This document shows positions 43,924-51,712 of a stretch of 52,393 bases of DNA, piece after piece (within the stretch, counting starts at the first letter, position 1; each line of letters begins with the position of its first letter). A program made the position numbers and the translations under genes. The DNA is from CAZGSV01 sp964528605 (GTDB taxonomy: Bacteria; Armatimonadota; Zipacnadia; CAZGSV01), in the NCBI GenBank assembly GCA_964528605.1, contig CAZGSV010000013.1, positions 1-52,393 on the forward strand. Direction: 5' to 3'. Below the pieces are notes generated by a model. The model saw only the letters and a program-made list of their open reading frames with translations. It searched no databases and had not been told where the DNA came from.

Positions 43924-43952
43924 TTGACGAGGCCGTCCTCGCGTGCTAGTAT
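43924..43952 (+). promoter_or_regulatory. Near-consensus sigma70 promoter of cassette 1
   Basis: TTGACG (43924-43929), exactly 17 bases, TAGTAT (43947-43952). The predicted transcription start is around 43960, some 45 bases before the GTG of the small membrane protein. Confidence 0.65.
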
Positions 43953-44003
43953 CCTCCCACATTCGGCGCGCTGGCCGCGCCCCCAAAGGGGTGAACGTGC
44001 AAG

Positions 44004-44392
44004 GTGAAGAAGCAAGTCAGTCCAGCGGTCGCCGCCATCGTGATCATCCTCGTGGTGGTCCTGGTGGTCGCGGTCCTGTGGAAGATGACCGCGCCCAAGA
44101 GACTGCCCTCGAGCAAGGCTGAAGACAAGGGCGGCATCACGTTTGACCCGTCGAGGGCNNNNNNNNNNNNNNNNNNNNNNNNNNNNNNNNNNNNNNNNNN
44201 NNNNNNNNNNNNNNNNNNNNNNNNNNNNNNNNNNNNNNNNNNNNNNNNNNNNNNNNNNTGCCCTCGAGCAAGGCTGAAGACAAGGGCGGCATCACGTTTG
44301 ACCCGTCGAGGGCCAAGGTGCCGATCACGCCCGGCGCGCAGACGCCCGCGGGGCAACCAGGGGGGGAAGCCGGCCGAACGGGTTCCCAATAG
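44004..44392 (+). CDS. Small one-helix membrane protein, cassette copy 1 (interrupted by assembly gap)
   Basis: GTG start; begins MKKQVSPAVAAIVIILVVVLVVAVLWKM, a short basic head followed by one transmembrane helix, then a Lys/Ser/Asp/Gly-rich tail. The 100-N run (44159-44258) falls in the tail. The 55 bases before the gap are identical to the 55 after it. If one copy and the Ns are removed, the gene becomes 234 bp and 77 residues, the same length as copy 2 at 45689, and frame is kept. Function unknown. Its position directly before a prepilin suggests a role at the pilus or secretion platform, which is inference. Confidence 0.7.
44159..44258. other. Assembly gap (100 N)
   Basis: Exactly 100 N. 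The sequence 44104-44158 is repeated exactly at 44259-44313 (55 bp), beginning at the very base where the two cassette copies become identical. This is the pattern of a de Bruijn graph contig end overlapping a collapsed repeat contig. Confidence 0.9.
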
Positions 44393-44610
44393 TGCTCCCC
44401 AACCACCCGATCGAAGATCAGAGGCCCACCGTGCCGCTGAGGGAGGTGATGGATTGGCCTAACCGGTGGGAGGGTTAAGGTGAAATCACGAGGAGGAAAT
44501 GAGGGAGAACAAGAGATGAGATCTCGCAAAGGCTTCACACTCATCGAGCTGCTCGTAGTCATCGCCATCATTGCCATACTCGCTGCCATCCTCTTCCCCG
44601 TCTTTGCGCG
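44259..44610 (+). repeat. 352-bp block identical to 45789-46140
   Basis: Perfect match at an offset of 1530 bp. It covers the tail of the small membrane gene, the spacer, and the first ~32 codons of the prepilin. Outside this block the copies differ at once: the upstream helix part differs by several bases and codon 33 onward of the prepilin diverges. Confidence 0.9.
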
Positions 44611-45388
44611 TGCTCGGGAGGCGGCGCGCAAGGCCACGTGCATTCAGAACGCACGCCAGTTGGCCATGGCCGCCGTCGAGTACAGCATTGACTGGGGCGA
44701 GAAGTTCCCCACTGCGTGCTTCGACGATAACGACGGCTGTCGCGCGGCCTACACCACCAATTGCCCTCCCCACGCCGTGCCCGGAGCACCCGATGGAAAG
44801 AACGGCGGCTACCTCTGGCTGCTGCCCGACACGATCATGGACTACGTGAAGAACCGGAGGATCTTCAACTGCCCCACCCTGAGCGGCGTGGACCCGGGGT
44901 ATCTGCTGGTCGTTGACGAGGCCGGGACCGATCCAGAGAACGTCGGCGGCTTTCCGGGGAAAGTGATCGAGTCCGGTTCCTACTTCTACTCCTGCGGTCA
45001 CGGCGTCTTCGAGCCCGGCAGCGGGCAGTCTCCGTTCGGCGTGCTGCTGGCTTACTTCGGCCCGCTGCACGGGATACTGACGGGCACCATTGACCACACC
45101 GGGCAGGACGACCCCAACATGTTCTTCCCCTGCTCGCAGAACCTGGGGAACATCTCCATCCCCGGCCAGAAGGGGCTGCTTGGCTGTGACTCCTACGGTG
45201 TGCACCTGGGCCACAGCACCGACTACACGGACGACCACTTCCCGCCGCCGCTGTTTGGTGGTGACGCCACCGCCATGGGCGGCACCGTGATGGCGTTCGT
45301 GGACGGCCACGCGGAGTGGATGACCTGCTCCTTCGACCAGTTGATCAAGTTCGTCCTGCAGCCGAACGGCGGGTTGCTGTCCTACTAG
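44516..45388 (+). CDS. Type IV prepilin-like protein (DUF1559/H-X9-DG type), copy 1
   Basis: 290 residues. The leader RSRKG is followed by FTLIELLVVIAIIAILAAILFPVFARAREAARKATC: prepilin peptidase would cut after Gly, leaving Phe1 and Glu5. The long amphipathic helix is followed by a Cys-containing globular domain (CFDDNDGCRAAYTTNCPPH, FNCPTLSG) and near the end VMAFVDGHAEWM, the DGH motif of the H-X9-DG prepilin family, which is abundant in Planctomycetes and Armatimonadota. The ATG at 44516 follows GAGGGAG by eight bases and overlaps the stop of a six-codon leader ORF. An alternative GTG start at 44480 would spoil the short leader. It may be a pilin or pseudopilin. Confidence 0.88.
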   Translation: MRSRKGFTLIELLVVIAIIAILAAILFPVFARAREAARKATCIQNARQLAMAAVEYSIDWGEKFPTACFDDNDGCRAAYTTNCPPHAVPGAPDGKNGGYLWLLPDTIMDYVKNRRIFNCPTLSGVDPGYLLVVDEAGTDPENVGGFPGKVIESGSYFYSCGHGVFEPGSGQSPFGVLLAYFGPLHGILTGTIDHTGQDDPNMFFPCSQNLGNISIPGQKGLLGCDSYGVHLGHSTDYTDDHFPPPLFGGDATAMGGTVMAFVDGHAEWMTCSFDQLIKFVLQPNGGLLSY

Positions 45389-45474
45389 GCCTGAAGTTCG
45401 CGCTGCCCGTGCCGCCGTTGGCGGCGCGGGCGGGCAGTTAGTGGATCGGCCCCTCGCTCCGCGGGGGGCCGATC
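45365..45474 (+). repeat. 110-bp block identical to 46901-47010
   Basis: The last eight codons of the prepilin, the stop, a strong hairpin (GCCCGTGCCGCC at 45405 with GGCGGCGCGGGC at 45420) and the terminator stem are identical in the two copies. Confidence 0.85.
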
Positions 45475-45479
45475 TGTTT
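45444..45479 (+). terminator. Intrinsic terminator of cassette 1
   Basis: GATCGGCCCC (45444-45453) pairs with GGGGCCGATC (45465-45474), followed by TGTTTG, a weaker T-run than in copy 2. Confidence 0.65.
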
Positions 45480-45611
45480 GTCCCCATCCGCGCCCGGTGA
45501 AGGCTGCCCCCACAAGGGCCCTCGAGGCAGTGGCCGCCCCGTGCCGGTTGCCTTCAGCCTTTTACGAAACCCAGCGGTTTCATTACCGGTCACCCAAGTG
45601 AAACAACACCC

Positions 45612-45639
45612 TTGACAACGAGCGCCGCGGTGCTACTCT
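45612..45639 (+). promoter_or_regulatory. Promoter of cassette 2
   Basis: TTGACA (45612-45617), 16 bases, TACTCT (45634-45639). The -35 is perfect, the -10 moderate. It differs in sequence from the promoter of cassette 1, so the two copies may be controlled differently. Confidence 0.5.
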
Positions 45640-45688
45640 AGGTGGCGGTTTGGTGGCCTTATCTTATGTGAAGGGGTGAGCCTGTTAG

Positions 45689-45922
45689 GTGAGGAAGCAA
45701 GTCAGCCCCACAGTCGCTGCAGTAGTGATAATCCTGGTGGTCGTATTGGTTATCGCCGTCCTCTGGAAGATGACTTCCCCCAAGAAAATGCCCTCGAGCA
45801 AGGCTGAAGACAAGGGCGGCATCACGTTTGACCCGTCGAGGGCCAAGGTGCCGATCACGCCCGGCGCGCAGACGCCCGCGGGGCAACCAGGGGGGGAAGC
45901 CGGCCGAACGGGTTCCCAATAG
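45689..45922 (+). CDS. Small one-helix membrane protein, cassette copy 2
   Basis: 77 residues from a GTG: RKQVSPTVAAVVIILVVVLVIAVLWKM, a basic head and a single transmembrane helix. A short tail follows (SPKKMPSSKAEDKGG, then ITPGAQTPAGQPGGEAG), hydrophilic and Pro/Gly rich, likely outside the membrane. Residues 35-77 are identical to those of copy 1 at the DNA level, while the helix has several changes, all conservative. Small proteins opening with K-x-V-S-P-x-V-A and one helix recur in Planctomycetes and Armatimonadota next to prepilin genes, in my recollection. Function unknown. Confidence 0.75.
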   Translation: MRKQVSPTVAAVVIILVVVLVIAVLWKMTSPKKMPSSKAEDKGGITFDPSRAKVPITPGAQTPAGQPGGEAGRTGSQ

Positions 45923-46140
45923 TGCTCCCCAACCACCCGATCGAAGATCAGAGGCCCACCGTGCCGCTGAGGGAGGTGATGGATTGGCCTAACCGGTGGG
46001 AGGGTTAAGGTGAAATCACGAGGAGGAAATGAGGGAGAACAAGAGATGAGATCTCGCAAAGGCTTCACACTCATCGAGCTGCTCGTAGTCATCGCCATCA
46101 TTGCCATACTCGCTGCCATCCTCTTCCCCGTCTTTGCGCG
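45789..46140 (+). repeat. 352-bp block identical to 44259-44610
   Basis: Second copy of the identical junction block; see the partner entry. The first base differing downstream is 46141 (C, against T at 44611). Confidence 0.9.
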
Positions 46141-46924
46141 CGCTCGGGAGGCGGCGCGCAAGGCCACGTGCATTCAGAACGCGCGTCAGTTGGCCATGGC
46201 CGTTATCGAGTACAGCATTGACTGGGGCGAGAAGTTCCCCACTGTGTGCTTCGACGATAACGACGGCTGCCTCGGGACTTACACTACCCATTGCCCTCCC
46301 CACGGCGTGCCCGGCGGCACTGACCGCCATAACCCCGGCCACACCTGGCAGATGGGCGACATGATCATGGACTACGTGAAGAACCGGAAGATCTTCAACT
46401 GCCCCACGCTGAGCGGCTTCAACCCGGACTACATGCTCTATCAGGACATGGCCGGCACCAACAGCAACAACATCGCCCACCTTCCCGGCAAGGTTCTGCT
46501 GTCCGGGTCCTACTTCTACGCCTGCGGCCACGGGATTCAGGAGTACGGGGGGGTAAGCTGGCCCACTCCGTTATCGATCATACTCTACCTGTATGGCCCG
46601 CTGCACGGTGTGTTGACCGGCACCATTAGCAACGACGGGACCGACAACCCCGATATGTACTTCTCGTGCTCGGTCAACCAGGGCAACATCAGCATGCCCA
46701 GCCAAAAGGTCTTGGTGGGCTGCGACTCGTACGGCACGCACCTCGGCAAGAGTGACGACTGGATCGAGGAGCACTTCCTGCCGCCGGTGCTGGGTGGCGC
46801 CGGGGATGCCGTGGGAGGCGCTATAGTCGCCTACGTGGACGGCCACGCCGCGTACAACACTATTTCCTTCGACCAGGCTGTCGCCATGCTCATGGTCCCC
46901 AACGGCGGGTTGCTGTCCTACTAG
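46046..46924 (+). CDS. Type IV prepilin-like protein (DUF1559/H-X9-DG type), copy 2
   Basis: 292 residues, paralogue of 44516-45388. The leader and helix are identical; the globular domain is clearly diverged but collinear (CFDDNDGCLGTYTTHCPPHGVPGG, FNCPTLSGFNPDYMLYQD, SGSYFYACGHGIQEYGG, GPLHGVLTGTISNDGTDNPDMYFSC, VGCDSYGTHLGKSDDW, AIVAYVDGHAAYNTISFDQ). The C-terminus PNGGLLSY is shared. All cysteines of the domain are kept between copies, consistent with disulfides or metal binding. Same start context as copy 1, including the six-codon leader ORF. Confidence 0.88.
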   Translation: MRSRKGFTLIELLVVIAIIAILAAILFPVFARAREAARKATCIQNARQLAMAVIEYSIDWGEKFPTVCFDDNDGCLGTYTTHCPPHGVPGGTDRHNPGHTWQMGDMIMDYVKNRKIFNCPTLSGFNPDYMLYQDMAGTNSNNIAHLPGKVLLSGSYFYACGHGIQEYGGVSWPTPLSIILYLYGPLHGVLTGTISNDGTDNPDMYFSCSVNQGNISMPSQKVLVGCDSYGTHLGKSDDWIEEHFLPPVLGGAGDAVGGAIVAYVDGHAAYNTISFDQAVAMLMVPNGGLLSY

Positions 46925-47010
46925 GCCTGAAGTTCGCGCTGCCCGTGCCGCCGTTGGCGGCGCGGGCGGGCAGTTAGTGGATCGGCCCCTCGCTCCGCGG
47001 GGGGCCGATC
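46901..47010 (+). repeat. 110-bp block identical to 45365-45474
   Basis: Second copy of the prepilin 3' end, hairpin and terminator stem, at an offset of 1536 bp (6 bp more than for the junction block because copy 2 encodes two more residues). Confidence 0.85.
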
Positions 47011-47016
47011 CTTTTT
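46979..47016 (+). terminator. Intrinsic terminator of cassette 2
   Basis: GGATCGGCCCC (46979-46989) pairs perfectly with GGGGCCGATCC (47001-47011), followed by TTTTT. It lies between two convergent genes. Confidence 0.85.
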
Positions 47017-47053
47017 GTGGCCAGACGGTGTAGAGCGGCAGGCCGACGGGCGC

Positions 47054-48859
47054 CTACTCCACTAGTTGGAGCACGCGCTTGCCGAACTCCTCAGGCAGGC
47101 CACCCGCCATCTGCTCAGGAATCCCCTCCAGATTGGCGAGGGCGGCGGCCGTCTTGCGGCGCAACTCCTGCACCAGTCCGCCCGCGCCCTCCGGATCGTT
47201 CTCGTGGGCGGCCAGCAGGTCGAGTCCCAACTTGCCCACCTCGGCGCCCAGGGACAACTTGAACAGATAGGGCGCTATGTCGCGGTAGCAGGCGGGGTTG
47301 AGCAGTTCCTGGGCCAGGCGATGGTCCAGGTCATGCAAGCCCTGCAGGTAATGGCGTAGTTCCTCGGTGGCTTGGGCGCGCCCGGGCCCGCCGGCCTCAA
47401 ATCCCTGCCAGAAGTCCGACAGTTGCGCGCGCAGCGCCGGCGCCTCGTGCTCCCATAGGAAGGAACTCTGCGTGAGTTCGCAGAACTCGCGCAGCAGAGC
47501 CAACCCCTCGCCCTCGCCCGCCAAGTGCTGCAGCGCCGCCTGCCAAGACTCCTCCGCCTGGTAGGCCTCGGGGTTCCAGAGGTAGTCCGCATAGGTGAGC
47601 AAGGCCACCTTCGAGGCCTCGCCCTCGTTCATCGGGTTCGACACCAGGCCGGCGAGGTGGTAGCGCAGGGAGGCAGGCCGCGCGCGCACCGGCCCCATGA
47701 GCAAGCGGCTGCGGTCATAGTCGTTGACGGGGTAGTTGTCCCAGACGAACGGCTTGCGCTTCAGGCCGGCGCCGAAGCCGTCGGCCTCCTCAGGCGTGAT
47801 GGCCGGCGAGCACACGGCGCGCCCGGTCCACATGATCTCCACCGCCGCCGGTGTCCCGGCTCCCAACTCCTCCAGATACGGGCTGCTCGTCGTGCCGACG
47901 TACTGCGTGGGGCACATGAGCAAGCGGACGCCGGGGCGGTGCGCCTGCAGGTACTCCCACAGGCGCGTGGTCACCTCGGCGTGGGCCCGCCCCAGGCTGC
48001 GGAAACGCTCGCGGTCCTCCGCGTGCTGCAGTTCGTCGGGGATGTCATCGAGGAAGAGGCCGATCCAGGCCGCGCCCATGCGCGCTACCGCTTCGCACTT
48101 CTCCGCCAAGCGGGCGAAATCCTCGTCGCTGGAATAGCGCATACTTAGGCCGGGGCTGATGGCGAAGCAGAAGTCCACCAGGCGCGCCCGCGCCCTCTCG
48201 ATCAACTCGCCCAGGCGCCGCCCTGCCTGCTCGGGGTACGGCTCGCGCCAGCGCTCGCGGTGGTAGGGGTCGTCCTTGGGCGCATAGATGAACAGGTTCA
48301 TCTTGTAGGCGCCGCAGAAGTCGAGCAGCCGCAGGCGCTGCTCGTGCGTCCAGGGGGGGCCGTAGAAGCCCTCCACTATGCCGCGCCAGGGGAACGCGGG
48401 CCGGTCTGCGAGCCCGCCCGCGGCAATGTACCCCGGGCGCGCGCTCGCGCGCAGCAGGTGCAGAAGCGTCTGCACGCCGTAGAAGGCGCCCCGCTCGCTG
48501 GGGGCGCCGATGGCGGCGACGGTCTGTGCGCCGATGCGGGCCACGCCGAGCAGGTAGCCCTCTTCGCCCACCTCCGCGAAGGCTTGTCCGAGTGCTGCCT
48601 GGTCCACGCCCAAGGCCCTCGCGGCCTGGCCCACCAGCGGGTGATCGCCCGGTGAGTTGGCCAGCACCACGGTGGTCTCGGTGCTGCCCCCCCCGCCGGC
48701 GCCTCTCACTTGCACCCCCGCCGCGGCCAAGCCGTCCTTGAGCGCATTCACCGCGACGGTCCACTTCAGAGCCTCGCCGCCCACGCAGGTCACCATGTCC
48801 CCGAAGTAGAGCGACTCCCCGGTCCATTGGCTTTGTGTTGGTCGTGGCAAGATGCGCAT
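47054..48859 (-). CDS. GH84-type beta-N-acetylglucosaminidase
   Basis: 601 residues, no signal peptide; the ATG at 48859 follows AAGGGAGG. It removes beta-linked N-acetylglucosamine from glycans or proteins by substrate-assisted catalysis. Domain order matches bacterial GH84: an N-terminal alpha/beta domain (PTQSQWTGESLYFG ... AAIGAPSERGAFYGVQTL), the barrel start RGIVEGFYGPPWTHEQRL, NLFIYAPKDDPYHRERWREPYP, AISPGLSM, the catalytic Asp pair D271-D272 in IGLFLDDIPDEL, IMWTGRAVCSP and FVWDNYPVNDY, then a helical C-terminal domain. The missing signal suggests cytosolic recycling of amino sugars, though other export is possible. Confidence 0.9.
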   Translation of the reverse strand: MRILPRPTQSQWTGESLYFGDMVTCVGGEALKWTVAVNALKDGLAAAGVQVRGAGGGGSTETTVVLANSPGDHPLVGQAARALGVDQAALGQAFAEVGEEGYLLGVARIGAQTVAAIGAPSERGAFYGVQTLLHLLRASARPGYIAAGGLADRPAFPWRGIVEGFYGPPWTHEQRLRLLDFCGAYKMNLFIYAPKDDPYHRERWREPYPEQAGRRLGELIERARARLVDFCFAISPGLSMRYSSDEDFARLAEKCEAVARMGAAWIGLFLDDIPDELQHAEDRERFRSLGRAHAEVTTRLWEYLQAHRPGVRLLMCPTQYVGTTSSPYLEELGAGTPAAVEIMWTGRAVCSPAITPEEADGFGAGLKRKPFVWDNYPVNDYDRSRLLMGPVRARPASLRYHLAGLVSNPMNEGEASKVALLTYADYLWNPEAYQAEESWQAALQHLAGEGEGLALLREFCELTQSSFLWEHEAPALRAQLSDFWQGFEAGGPGRAQATEELRHYLQGLHDLDHRLAQELLNPACYRDIAPYLFKLSLGAEVGKLGLDLLAAHENDPEGAGGLVQELRRKTAAALANLEGIPEQMAGGLPEEFGKRVLQLVE

Positions 48860-49014
48860 CGCAACCAGCCTCCCTTCAGGCCGCGTCACACTAGCAAGCG
48901 GGCGCGCGCAGGGTCAACGATGCTGCGACGGGGCGACGCCGACCTTAGGTGGCGCATTCCTCCCGGCGGTGTGGGACGGCTCCCATTTCGCCCAGCGACG
49001 GGAGCGTACGAAGA

Positions 49015-49038
49015 AGCGGGGCGCCGGGGCGCCCCGCT
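49015..49038 (-). terminator. GC-rich hairpin after the regulatory-domain lipoprotein gene
   Basis: AGCGGGGCGCC (49015-49025) pairs perfectly with GGCGCCCCGCT (49028-49038), 28 bp beyond the stop at 49066. There is no good U-run, so it may be a repeat or an mRNA-protecting stem rather than a terminator. Confidence 0.4.
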
Positions 49039-49065
49039 GGTGCAGCAAGGGAATGGCGGTTCCGC

Positions 49066-50574
49066 TTAGAGCGGCACGGGAGGCGGGAGCACCCCCTCGA
49101 TGAGCATCCATGCGCACACGGCCAGGGCACCTTCGTTCGCGGGTAGCACTCCGATTAGGCCGTAGAAATCGGGTGGAACCTGCGTCCCCGACTGGTCCAA
49201 CTGATTCCAGGCCTCTTTGAAACTGACCAGCTGCCCCGGCTCCAGCGTGAGTTGCGAGTCGGCCGGCAGGAACACCTGGCCGGCGCCCCAGCGCCAAATG
49301 AGGTTGGCGCCCTTGTCCACGGCAAAATCGTACTGCTGCGAGGAGGGGAAGTGCAGTGTTTGCGTCTCCTGGCCGGCGTTGAGCACGCTCAAGGTCATCA
49401 CCACGGGCTCGCCCGGCAAGTAACTGACCTTGTCGGTTTGCAGCGCGACGCGAAGGGGCGACTCTGCCAGAGGTCCCGGCACAAGTACGAAGTCAACAGG
49501 GGTGTCCTGCCCACCGGTCACCCACACGCCCCACTGCACTCCCACCTTGTAGGCCTCGGCATAGGAGACCACGGTGTAGCAGCCTTCAGGCATGTCGAGG
49601 ACGTAGTGGCCTGTTTCGTCGGTCCTGGTGGCGGCGACGATGCCCGCAGGCGGGTCGGGCCAAGGCCCGGGCATACCGTCGGGCACACCGGACTGGACAA
49701 TCGAGAGCGCGGCGGCGGAGTCGGTCCTTTCCAGGCTCTTGGTCCAGTCCTCGACCTCCACCATTGGGGTATCGCTCGACACGGCGATCACCAGCGCGCC
49801 AGCCAGAGGCGTCTGCTCCCCTGTGGAGGTAACGCCGGTGACCGTGCCCACAATGCGGCCGCCGGGAGGCACGGGCGGGCCGAGCACGAAGTCCGCGACC
49901 GCGGTGCGGCCGGGCTCGACGTAGATAACGATCTCCTGCGGAGCATAGCCGTCCTTCTCCGCGCGCACGGTGTAGGTGCCCCCGGGGACGCCCTTGATGA
50001 GGTAAGAACCATCAACGTCGGTGACGGCGTGGAACTCCAGGACGGGAGGGGTAGTGCCGTCTTGGCGTCCGCCTTTAATCCCCGGATCGGTAGGCGGCAG
50101 GGGCGGCTCGGGAGGCAAGATTGGCGCCGGCTCGCCGGTCGCGGTCATCGAGACCTCCGCCACCGGCACCGGTTGTCCCTCCACCCCCGGCGCAGTGACC
50201 AGCCCCGCGATTTGTCCGGCGGGCCAGAGAGGAAGCGTCCCCACATCTATCTCGGGCTGGTCGCCGTTCACCTCCACCTCCACGCGTCCAGCCGCAGCGC
50301 CGTCAGGGGAGATGGCGTAGACCCACAGGTTGCCGGCGGGGACGCCCTGGAGAGTGAACGTGCCATCGGGGTGGGGGTGGGCGGTGATGGTGGTGCCCTT
50401 TACCCCCACCACTATGGAGGATGGGTCGGAAACCATGCCCTCAGTTGCGATGCGGCCCGACACGGAGTAAGTGGTCGCGCCACCTCCGCCCCCGCCGCAT
50501 CCGAATGCGATGAACGCAAGCCCAGGCGCTATTGCGATAAGCATTAGGGGAAGCCAAAACCGCGTGTCCCTCAT
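49066..50574 (-). CDS. Exported protein with carboxypeptidase-regulatory-like and BsuPI domains
   Basis: 502 residues from the ATG at 50574 (GGGAGG upstream). The signal is WLPLMLIAIAPGLAFIAFGC followed by six glycines; the lipobox is imperfect (AFGC), but a lipoprotein is likely. At least three beta-sandwich units follow: YSVSGRIATEG...DGTFTLQGVPAGNLWVYA, FHAVTDVDGSYLIKGVPGGTYTVRAEKDGYAPQ, and TRTDETGHYVLDMPEGCYTVVSYAEAYK. These are carboxypeptidase-regulatory-like repeats. The C-terminus (LQTDKVSYLPGEPVVMTLSVLNAG ... LEPGQLVSFKEAWNQ) is a BsuPI-type domain, related to intracellular proteinase inhibitors. Likely a surface adhesin or protease-controlling protein. Confidence 0.78.
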   Translation of the reverse strand: MRDTRFWLPLMLIAIAPGLAFIAFGCGGGGGGATTYSVSGRIATEGMVSDPSSIVVGVKGTTITAHPHPDGTFTLQGVPAGNLWVYAISPDGAAAGRVEVEVNGDQPEIDVGTLPLWPAGQIAGLVTAPGVEGQPVPVAEVSMTATGEPAPILPPEPPLPPTDPGIKGGRQDGTTPPVLEFHAVTDVDGSYLIKGVPGGTYTVRAEKDGYAPQEIVIYVEPGRTAVADFVLGPPVPPGGRIVGTVTGVTSTGEQTPLAGALVIAVSSDTPMVEVEDWTKSLERTDSAAALSIVQSGVPDGMPGPWPDPPAGIVAATRTDETGHYVLDMPEGCYTVVSYAEAYKVGVQWGVWVTGGQDTPVDFVLVPGPLAESPLRVALQTDKVSYLPGEPVVMTLSVLNAGQETQTLHFPSSQQYDFAVDKGANLIWRWGAGQVFLPADSQLTLEPGQLVSFKEAWNQLDQSGTQVPPDFYGLIGVLPANEGALAVCAWMLIEGVLPPPVPL

Positions 50575-50611
50575 CCGGCACGCCTCCCTACGGCCTGCAC
50601 GGCCGTTGCCC

Positions 50612-50640
50612 TTGACAACACGCCGATGATACACCCTAAT
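50612..50640 (+). promoter_or_regulatory. Possible promoter for the LPP20-like gene
   Basis: TTGACA (50612-50617), 17 bases, CCTAAT (50635-50640). The -35 is perfect, the -10 matches at four of six. The gene starts at 50694. Confidence 0.4.
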
Positions 50641-50693
50641 GGAGGCGCCTAGCCAAGCGAGGAGGCGATTCTGCCCGTCCAGGGGGTTCTCAA

Positions 50694-51689
50694 ATGCGGC
50701 GCATCTGGTTTGTGGCAGCCATTGTGGTTCTGGGGGCTTCGGCGGCCCTGGCGGCCAACTGGTGGGAGGAGAAGCAGACGACGCTGGTGCAGCAATCGCA
50801 AGGCGACCAGTGCAGTAGCCTCACCAACTGGGAGGACCGTTACCTCGAGGCCACGGGCATCGGCACCGCCGACCTGTCGCAGACTGTGAACCCCATTCAG
50901 GCGCGCCAACTGGCGCTCGACGCGGCCCGCGTGCGCGCCTACGGGCAACTCGCGGAAACCGCGCTCGGCTTCCGCATCACCTCGACCATCACCGTGCGCA
51001 ACGGCCTGACGGAGGACAGCGAGCAGCAGATGCGCGTGGATGGGTTCATCAAGGGCGCGCGGGTCATTGACGAGAAGGTGGAGCAAGCGGACGATGGCTC
51101 ACCGCTGGCCACCGTGCGCGTTGGCATTCTGCTCGCGTACAGACATCTGGGGCCCCAAGCCGAGCCGCCTCAGCCTCTCGCTGCCGGGCAGAAGCCGCGG
51201 GCCCTCAGTCAGGTGATACTGCCCACCGTGACCGCTTGCGAGACCAAGCAGCCTCTGCCCCGATACCGCGGTAGGCCGGTGCTGCCGCTGCAGGGAATGC
51301 AGGAGCCTTTCGCGCAGCCGCCTGAGGCGGACTACAGCGGCCTGATCGTGGACGCCCGAGGCTCCGGCGGCGAGCCCTCCATGTCCCCTAAGATCCTCAC
51401 CCCAGCGGGCGAGGAGGTGTGGGGCACTCTCGATGTCGTCCCCGAGTTCGCTCTCTCCTATGGCATCGCTGGCTGGGCGCACGAGTTGGAGATCGCCAAG
51501 GCCAACCCGCGCGCGGGCGACAACCCTCTGTTCGTGAAGGCCTATCCGCCCGGCGCCCGCGGCTTCACCGACGAAGACCCCATCAAGACCTACTTCATAG
51601 TGGACAACGAGACCGCGGACCTCGTGCTGGCGATGGACGAGCGCACCCATTTCCTGTCCACCTGCGACGTGCTCTTTGTGTTGGACTAG
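50694..51689 (+). CDS. Exported LPP20-like protein
   Basis: 331 residues; signal peptide IWFVAAIVVLGASAALAANWW. Residues 50-150 resemble the LPP20/YgdR-like domain: ATGIGTADLSQTVNPIQARQLALDAARVRAYGQLAETALGFRI, VDGFIKGARVIDEKVEQADDGSPLATVRVGILL. The second half has YSGLIVDARGSGGEPSMSPKILTPAGEEVWG, a phrase seen in other LPP20-type exported proteins of Deltaproteobacteria and allied groups, where a link to envelope or motility has been suggested but not proven. No lipobox cysteine. It is divergent from the previous gene; the ribosome-binding site is AGGGGG. Confidence 0.72.
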   Translation: MRRIWFVAAIVVLGASAALAANWWEEKQTTLVQQSQGDQCSSLTNWEDRYLEATGIGTADLSQTVNPIQARQLALDAARVRAYGQLAETALGFRITSTITVRNGLTEDSEQQMRVDGFIKGARVIDEKVEQADDGSPLATVRVGILLAYRHLGPQAEPPQPLAAGQKPRALSQVILPTVTACETKQPLPRYRGRPVLPLQGMQEPFAQPPEADYSGLIVDARGSGGEPSMSPKILTPAGEEVWGTLDVVPEFALSYGIAGWAHELEIAKANPRAGDNPLFVKAYPPGARGFTDEDPIKTYFIVDNETADLVLAMDERTHFLSTCDVLFVLD

Positions 51690-51712
51690 AGGGAGAACAG
51701 GGAGCCTGCGCA

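Larger units (their letters stand above)
43443..44003. other. Gene-free region, 561 bp, with a hairpin chain, terminator and promoter
   Basis: ORFs here on either strand are Pro/Arg rich and without ribosome-binding sites. The content is structural: hairpins at 43541-43728, an intrinsic terminator at 43738-43781, and a near-consensus promoter at 43924-43952 that drives the first cassette. Each is listed separately. Confidence 0.7.
45389..45688. other. Intergenic region, 300 bp, between cassettes
   Basis: Holds the 3' hairpin and terminator of cassette 1, about 130 bp without clear features, and the promoter of cassette 2. No gene seen. Confidence 0.7.

Noticed and set aside
43482..44015. Leftward ORF across the hairpin region
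   Set aside because: Opposes a clear promoter and terminator, has no ribosome-binding site, and has low-complexity composition.
44104..44313. Direct duplication of 55 bp around the N run as a true repeat
   Set aside because: Its length, position and the restored 1530-bp offset point to an assembly overlap.
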